In this document: positions 6,672 to 8,068 of the stretch, piece by piece | Position numbering within the stretch: position 1 is the stretch's first letter | Layout of the letters: every line of letters begins with the position of its first letter | Origin: an uncultured Clostridia bacterium | GTDB lineage: Bacteria; Bacillota; Clostridia; Christensenellales; Borkfalkiaceae | Direction: 5' to 3' | DNA: 8,068 nucleotides | Assembly: GCA_946628865.1 (NCBI GenBank) | Contig: CAMOXE010000048.1 | Location: forward strand, 1-8,068 | Program-made: the position numbers and the translations under genes | The notes under the pieces: model-generated | Databases searched by the model: none | Told to the model about the DNA's origin: nothing | The model's input: the letters and a program-made list of their open reading frames with translations, nothing else

Positions 6672-6991
6672 TCTTCGTCGTCGTTATCTTCGCTTTTACT
6701 CGGTTTAAAAAATATTTCAAATACCGGCACGAGCAAGAAGATGATCCAACCGGGGTGCCACAAACCCCAACCGAAACCCATTATAAGGTATATAATCGTT
6801 ATAATAAGCGGAATTGAAAATCTCAGTTTCTTTTTCCCGAGAAGATACGGCATTACGGGGATAAGCAGGAACACCATCCAACCCGGGTGCCATTTCCCGA
6901 AGAAAAACCCGAGCGCTAAAAATATAAACGTGCAAATAAGCGGCGTCGCCGCGATTATTTTATTCCGAAACTTAAACTTTTTGTCCGACAT
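6668..6991 (-). CDS. Small membrane protein with a duplicated WHPGW module
   Basis: This 107-residue protein consists of a basic N-terminus (MSDKKFKFRNK), two copies of a hydrophobic module and an acidic tail ending EDNDDED. Each module (17-51 and 61-95) contains a hydrophobic stretch, a Gly-rich turn, WHPGW (34-38 and 78-82), then FLLxPV. The modules are offset by exactly 44 codons. At DNA level 17 bases at 6744-6760 and 6876-6892 agree at 16 positions, pointing to internal duplication. I recall similar two-helix WHPGW units in Firmicutes membrane proteins, some attached to XRE-type DNA-binding domains, but know no function. The start is set by GAGGTGAT (6995-7002), an excellent ribosome binding site four bases from the ATG. 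Its stop overlaps the lgt stop tail to tail. Confidence 0.88.
   Translation of the reverse strand: MSDKKFKFRNKIIAATPLICTFIFLALGFFFGKWHPGWMVFLLIPVMPYLLGKKKLRFSIPLIITIIYLIMGFGWGLWHPGWIIFLLVPVFEIFFKPSKSEDNDDED
6744..6892. repeat. Pair of near-identical 17-bp repeats within the WHPGW gene
   Basis: Bases 6744-6760 and 6876-6892 (ATCCAACCGGGGTGCCA / ATCCAACCCGGGTGCCA) differ at one position and lie 132 bases apart, matching the 44-codon period of the protein repeat. They encode the two WHPGW cores. Confidence 0.85.
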
Positions 6992-6994
6992 AAA

Positions 6995-7002
6995 ATCACC
7001 TC
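6995..7002 (-). promoter_or_regulatory. Ribosome binding site fixing the start of the WHPGW protein
   Basis: GAGGTGAT on the - strand is complementary to eight bases of the 16S rRNA tail and lies three bases upstream of the ATG at 6991. It is one of the strongest such sites in the window. Confidence 0.85.
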
Positions 7003-7022
7003 GTAAAATTAATCACGATTAT

Positions 7023-7051
7023 ATTATATTATGATTTTAAATAAATGTCTA
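7023..7051 (-). promoter_or_regulatory. Promoter of the WHPGW membrane protein gene
   Basis: On the - strand TAGACA (7051-7046), a 17-base spacer and a perfect TATAAT (7028-7023) match a sigma-A-type promoter in ten of twelve bases or better. The -10 is followed by a second overlapping TATAAT. The leader would be about 25 bases with the strong ribosome binding site in it. The gene is therefore transcribed separately from the rubrerythrin operon upstream of it on the same strand. Confidence 0.72.
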
Positions 7052-7081
7052 CCGATTTTATCGGCTTTTTAAGCAAAAAGA

Positions 7082-7116
7082 GAACTCCGCAGGAAAAAGC
7101 GGAGTTCGTTTTTTTT
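7082..7116. terminator. Bidirectional rho-independent terminator after the rubrerythrin operon
   Basis: A nine-bp perfect stem (GAACTCCGC, 7082-7090, with 7099-7107) and an eight-base loop are flanked by eight T on the + side (7109-7116) and by A/T-rich sequence giving TCTTTTT in the - direction. On the - strand it begins eight bases after the stop of the 40-codon gene, whose TAA runs into the A tract. On the + strand, where the T tract is better, the nearest upstream gene is lgt, 410 bases away. Confidence 0.92.
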
Positions 7117-7237
7117 AAAGATCGTCCGCGTCTTGCACGGGATCTTCGTATTCTCCTATAAGATAACTGCCGGTATAACTTCCGAGCAAATCGTATTCGG
7201 AGAACATCTCTGTTTTAATTTTCTTTTTTCGTTTCAT
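7115..7237 (-). CDS. Small protein, 40 residues, basic head and acidic tail
   Basis: This short gene encodes a protein with a basic N-terminus (MKRKKKIK), a middle segment FSEYDLLGSYTG (12-23) and an acidic end PVQDADDL (33-40). It has no membrane segment or cysteine. I recall small Clostridia proteins ending in a similar QDADDL motif but cannot name a function. Its ATG overlaps the TAA of the 33-codon gene (TAATG) and there is no clear Shine-Dalgarno sequence, so translation is probably coupled to the upstream gene. Met11 is an alternative start. It is the last gene of the rubrerythrin operon and is followed at once by a strong terminator. The case for coding rests on the chain of overlaps, the terminator position and the non-random composition. 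Confidence 0.7.
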   Translation of the reverse strand: MKRKKKIKTEMFSEYDLLGSYTGSYLIGEYEDPVQDADDL

Positions 7238-7338
7238 TACTTGCAATCTTTGGTTTTGGAAGTCGACTTCGTGGACTTGCCGCAATCTTTGGTAGTGGTC
7301 TTAGTCGAGTTCTTCGCTTTACTGTTCGTAGTTCTCAT
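7237..7338 (-). CDS. Very small Lys/Thr/Ser-rich protein, 33 residues, two TKDC motifs
   Basis: This tiny gene encodes 33 residues, of which 9 are Lys, 9 Thr and 5 Ser, with two Cys each in the context TKDC (residues 16-19 and 29-32). After the initiator Met it contains no large hydrophobic or aromatic residue, and net charge is about +8. Such a chain should be soluble and disordered; nucleic-acid or metal binding is conceivable but not shown. Its ATG overlaps the rubrerythrin stop (ATGA), with AAAGGA just upstream inside the rubrerythrin gene, and its TAA overlaps the next ATG (TAATG). I do not recognise a named family. The arrangement strongly suggests a real translated gene. Confidence 0.65.
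   Translation of the reverse strand: MRTTNSKAKNSTKTTTKDCGKSTKSTSKTKDCK
7243..7293 (-). repeat. Twelve-base direct repeat inside the 33-codon gene
   Basis: GCAATCTTTGGT (+ strand reading) occurs at 7243-7254 and 7282-7293, 39 bases or 13 codons apart. It encodes the two TKDC motifs, so the gene appears to have grown by duplication of a unit of about 13 residues. Confidence 0.7.
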
Positions 7339-7922
7339 AGATCCTTTGGGAGAACAATACTTACAAAACCTTGGCTTGCCTTACATAACGGACATACCCG
7401 AAACGCATTTTCAGCCGTTTCCTCATAACCGCACTTACTGCAAACGTACTTTTGCGGCTTAGAGTTTTTAAACAGCGTACCGCTTGAAAAACTTTCTTTT
7501 AGATACTCGAAGATCTTTTTGTGATGTTTTTCAATTTCCGCGGTCTTTAAAAACGCGTCGGCTATATCGTCAAATCCCTCCGCTCTTGCCGTTTCTGCAA
7601 ATTCCGGATAGATAAGTTCGCCCTCGTTTCTTTCGGATTCCACCGCAAAAGAGAGCATTTCTTCAACCGTGCCGTTTTCAAACGGAAATCCCGCGTTTAC
7701 GGGTACGCTTTTCATATTTCCGTTATGCTGAGTAAGCAAATCGAAAAAACGGGTAGCGTGTACCGTTTCGTTCTTTGCGATCTTCTTGATCTCGTCGCTT
7801 AAGGTCTGATAACCTTGTTGAAGCGCCGCTTGAGCGATCATCTGGTAACGCATACCCGCCTGACACTCGCTTGCAAAACTTGCCGCGAGATTTTTCAGCG
7901 TTTTGGTCTGATTGAACTCCAT
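7335..7922 (-). CDS. rbr: Rubrerythrin (diiron peroxidase with rubredoxin domain)
   Basis: Rubrerythrin reduces hydrogen peroxide to water in the cytoplasm of anaerobes, with electrons entering through its rubredoxin-like iron site. This 195-residue protein has the standard length and order. The ferritin-like four-helix domain (1-145) carries likely diiron ligands Glu19, Glu52 and His55 (ExxH), Glu97 and Glu100 (ExxE before IYPEFA), and Glu131 and His134 (EKHH). The C-terminal rubredoxin-like domain (158-193) has YVCSKCGY (Cys161, Cys164) and CPLC (Cys177, Cys180). No key residue is missing; Cys20 replaces the usual Ser/Thr next to Glu19. AAAGGAGGT (7927-7935) lies four bases before the ATG. 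The stop overlaps the ATG of a 33-codon gene, making it the first gene of a three-gene unit. Confidence 0.96.
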   Translation of the reverse strand: MEFNQTKTLKNLAASFASECQAGMRYQMIAQAALQQGYQTLSDEIKKIAKNETVHATRFFDLLTQHNGNMKSVPVNAGFPFENGTVEEMLSFAVESERNEGELIYPEFAETARAEGFDDIADAFLKTAEIEKHHKKIFEYLKESFSSGTLFKNSKPQKYVCSKCGYEETAENAFRVCPLCKASQGFVSIVLPKDL

Positions 7923-7962
7923 CTTTACCTCCTTTGTTAAAAGTATGTAATAAATTTTCCGA

Positions 7963-7968
7963 ATTATA
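7963..7968 (-). promoter_or_regulatory. Candidate -10 element for the rubrerythrin operon
   Basis: A perfect TATAAT lies 40 bases upstream of the rubrerythrin ATG on the - strand, but no good -35 is found 16-18 bases further up (GCCGAA at 7991-7986). A weak -35 would suit an activated or stress-controlled promoter; alternatively the gene is read from the upstream gene. Two TTATAA elements (7977-7982 and 7992-7997) lie just upstream. Confidence 0.4.
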
Positions 7969-7991
7969 CGCAGCGCTTATAAAGTTTCGGC

Positions 7992-8068
7992 TTATAATCG
8001 TTTCGTCGCTATTATTTCCGCGTTTTCCGCGTCGAATAAAAAGGCGATTCCATCCTCTTTTTTGATAA
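7992..8068 (-). CDS. C-terminal end of an unidentified protein (cut by the window edge)
   Basis: A - strand frame is open from the right edge to a TAA at 7994-7992 and encodes 24 residues ending EIIATKRL, including DGIAFLFDAENA. Its codon use (GAC GCG GAA AAC GCG GAA) resembles the other genes here, and it ends 69 bases before the rubrerythrin ATG with no terminator hairpin between. It is probably the tail of a gene on the same strand, possibly co-transcribed with rubrerythrin. The fragment is too short to name the protein. Confidence 0.5.
   Translation of the reverse strand, partial: IKKEDGIAFLFDAENAEIIATKRL

Noticed and set aside
6741..7034. A 97-codon + strand frame opposite the WHPGW gene
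   Set aside because: It is the antisense of a protein with clear membrane repeats, a strong ribosome binding site and a promoter.
7052..7070. A small hairpin CCGAT-TTT-ATCGG followed by CTTTTT
   Set aside because: The stem is only five bp, and the strong terminator beside it explains termination better; it may simply be part of the promoter upstream sequence.
7133..7462. A 109-codon + strand frame after the bidirectional terminator
   Set aside because: It runs antisense to the two small genes and the rubredoxin domain of rubrerythrin, and has no ribosome binding site.
7963..7997. A canonical PerR box upstream of rubrerythrin
   Set aside because: The TTATAA cores are not in the TTATAATnATTATAA arrangement, so I list them only as a low-interest pair.
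1..8068. CRISPR arrays, defence islands, retrons, insertion sequences, riboswitches or tRNA genes
   Set aside because: No regularly spaced repeats, transposase, reverse transcriptase, terminal inverted repeats, tRNA cloverleaf or long structured leader was seen; gene content is chromosomal and ordinary in base composition.

Overview
The window looks like a chromosomal segment from an anaerobic, low-to-moderate GC Gram-positive bacterium of the class Clostridia, possibly an uncultured gut lineage. Evidence for this is a glutamate dehydrogenase resembling the Clostridium symbiosum enzyme, a rubrerythrin (peroxide defence of anaerobes), strong GGAGG-type ribosome binding sites, TATAAT promoters and U-tract hairpin terminators. 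The taxonomic guess is inference. No tRNA, rRNA, insertion sequence, CRISPR array or phage gene was seen.

Layout. (1) 1-431, + strand: a small membrane protein with an acidic tail, perhaps cut by the left edge, ending at a perfect-palindrome terminator. (2) 488-1846, - strand: gdhA, convergent with the first gene and sharing its terminator. (3) 2022-2723, + strand: an S51 peptidase E-like protein, divergent from gdhA, whose promoter sits so close to the start codon that the mRNA may be leaderless. (4) 2818-6671, + strand: a four-gene operon with overlapping or nearly touching genes. It encodes an OmpR/PhoB response regulator, a sensor histidine kinase, a polytopic membrane protein that looks like a catalytically degenerate PrsW-type protease, and an Lgt-family protein. 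(5) 6668-6991, - strand: a small membrane protein made of two copies of a WHPGW module, overlapping lgt tail to tail. (6) 7115-7922, - strand: rubrerythrin followed by two tiny genes of 33 and 40 codons, chained to it by ATGA and TAATG overlaps and ending at a bidirectional terminator. (7) 7992-8068, - strand: the last 24 codons of a gene running off the right edge.

How the genes fit together. The regulator, kinase, pseudo-PrsW and Lgt operon reads as an envelope-sensing and lipoprotein-modification unit. GDH links ammonia, glutamate and 2-oxoglutarate. Rubrerythrin and its two coupled small proteins form an oxidative-stress transcription unit. The most novel-looking material is the pair of small proteins after rubrerythrin and the degenerate PrsW-like protein between the kinase and Lgt. 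Most of the rest is ordinary housekeeping content.
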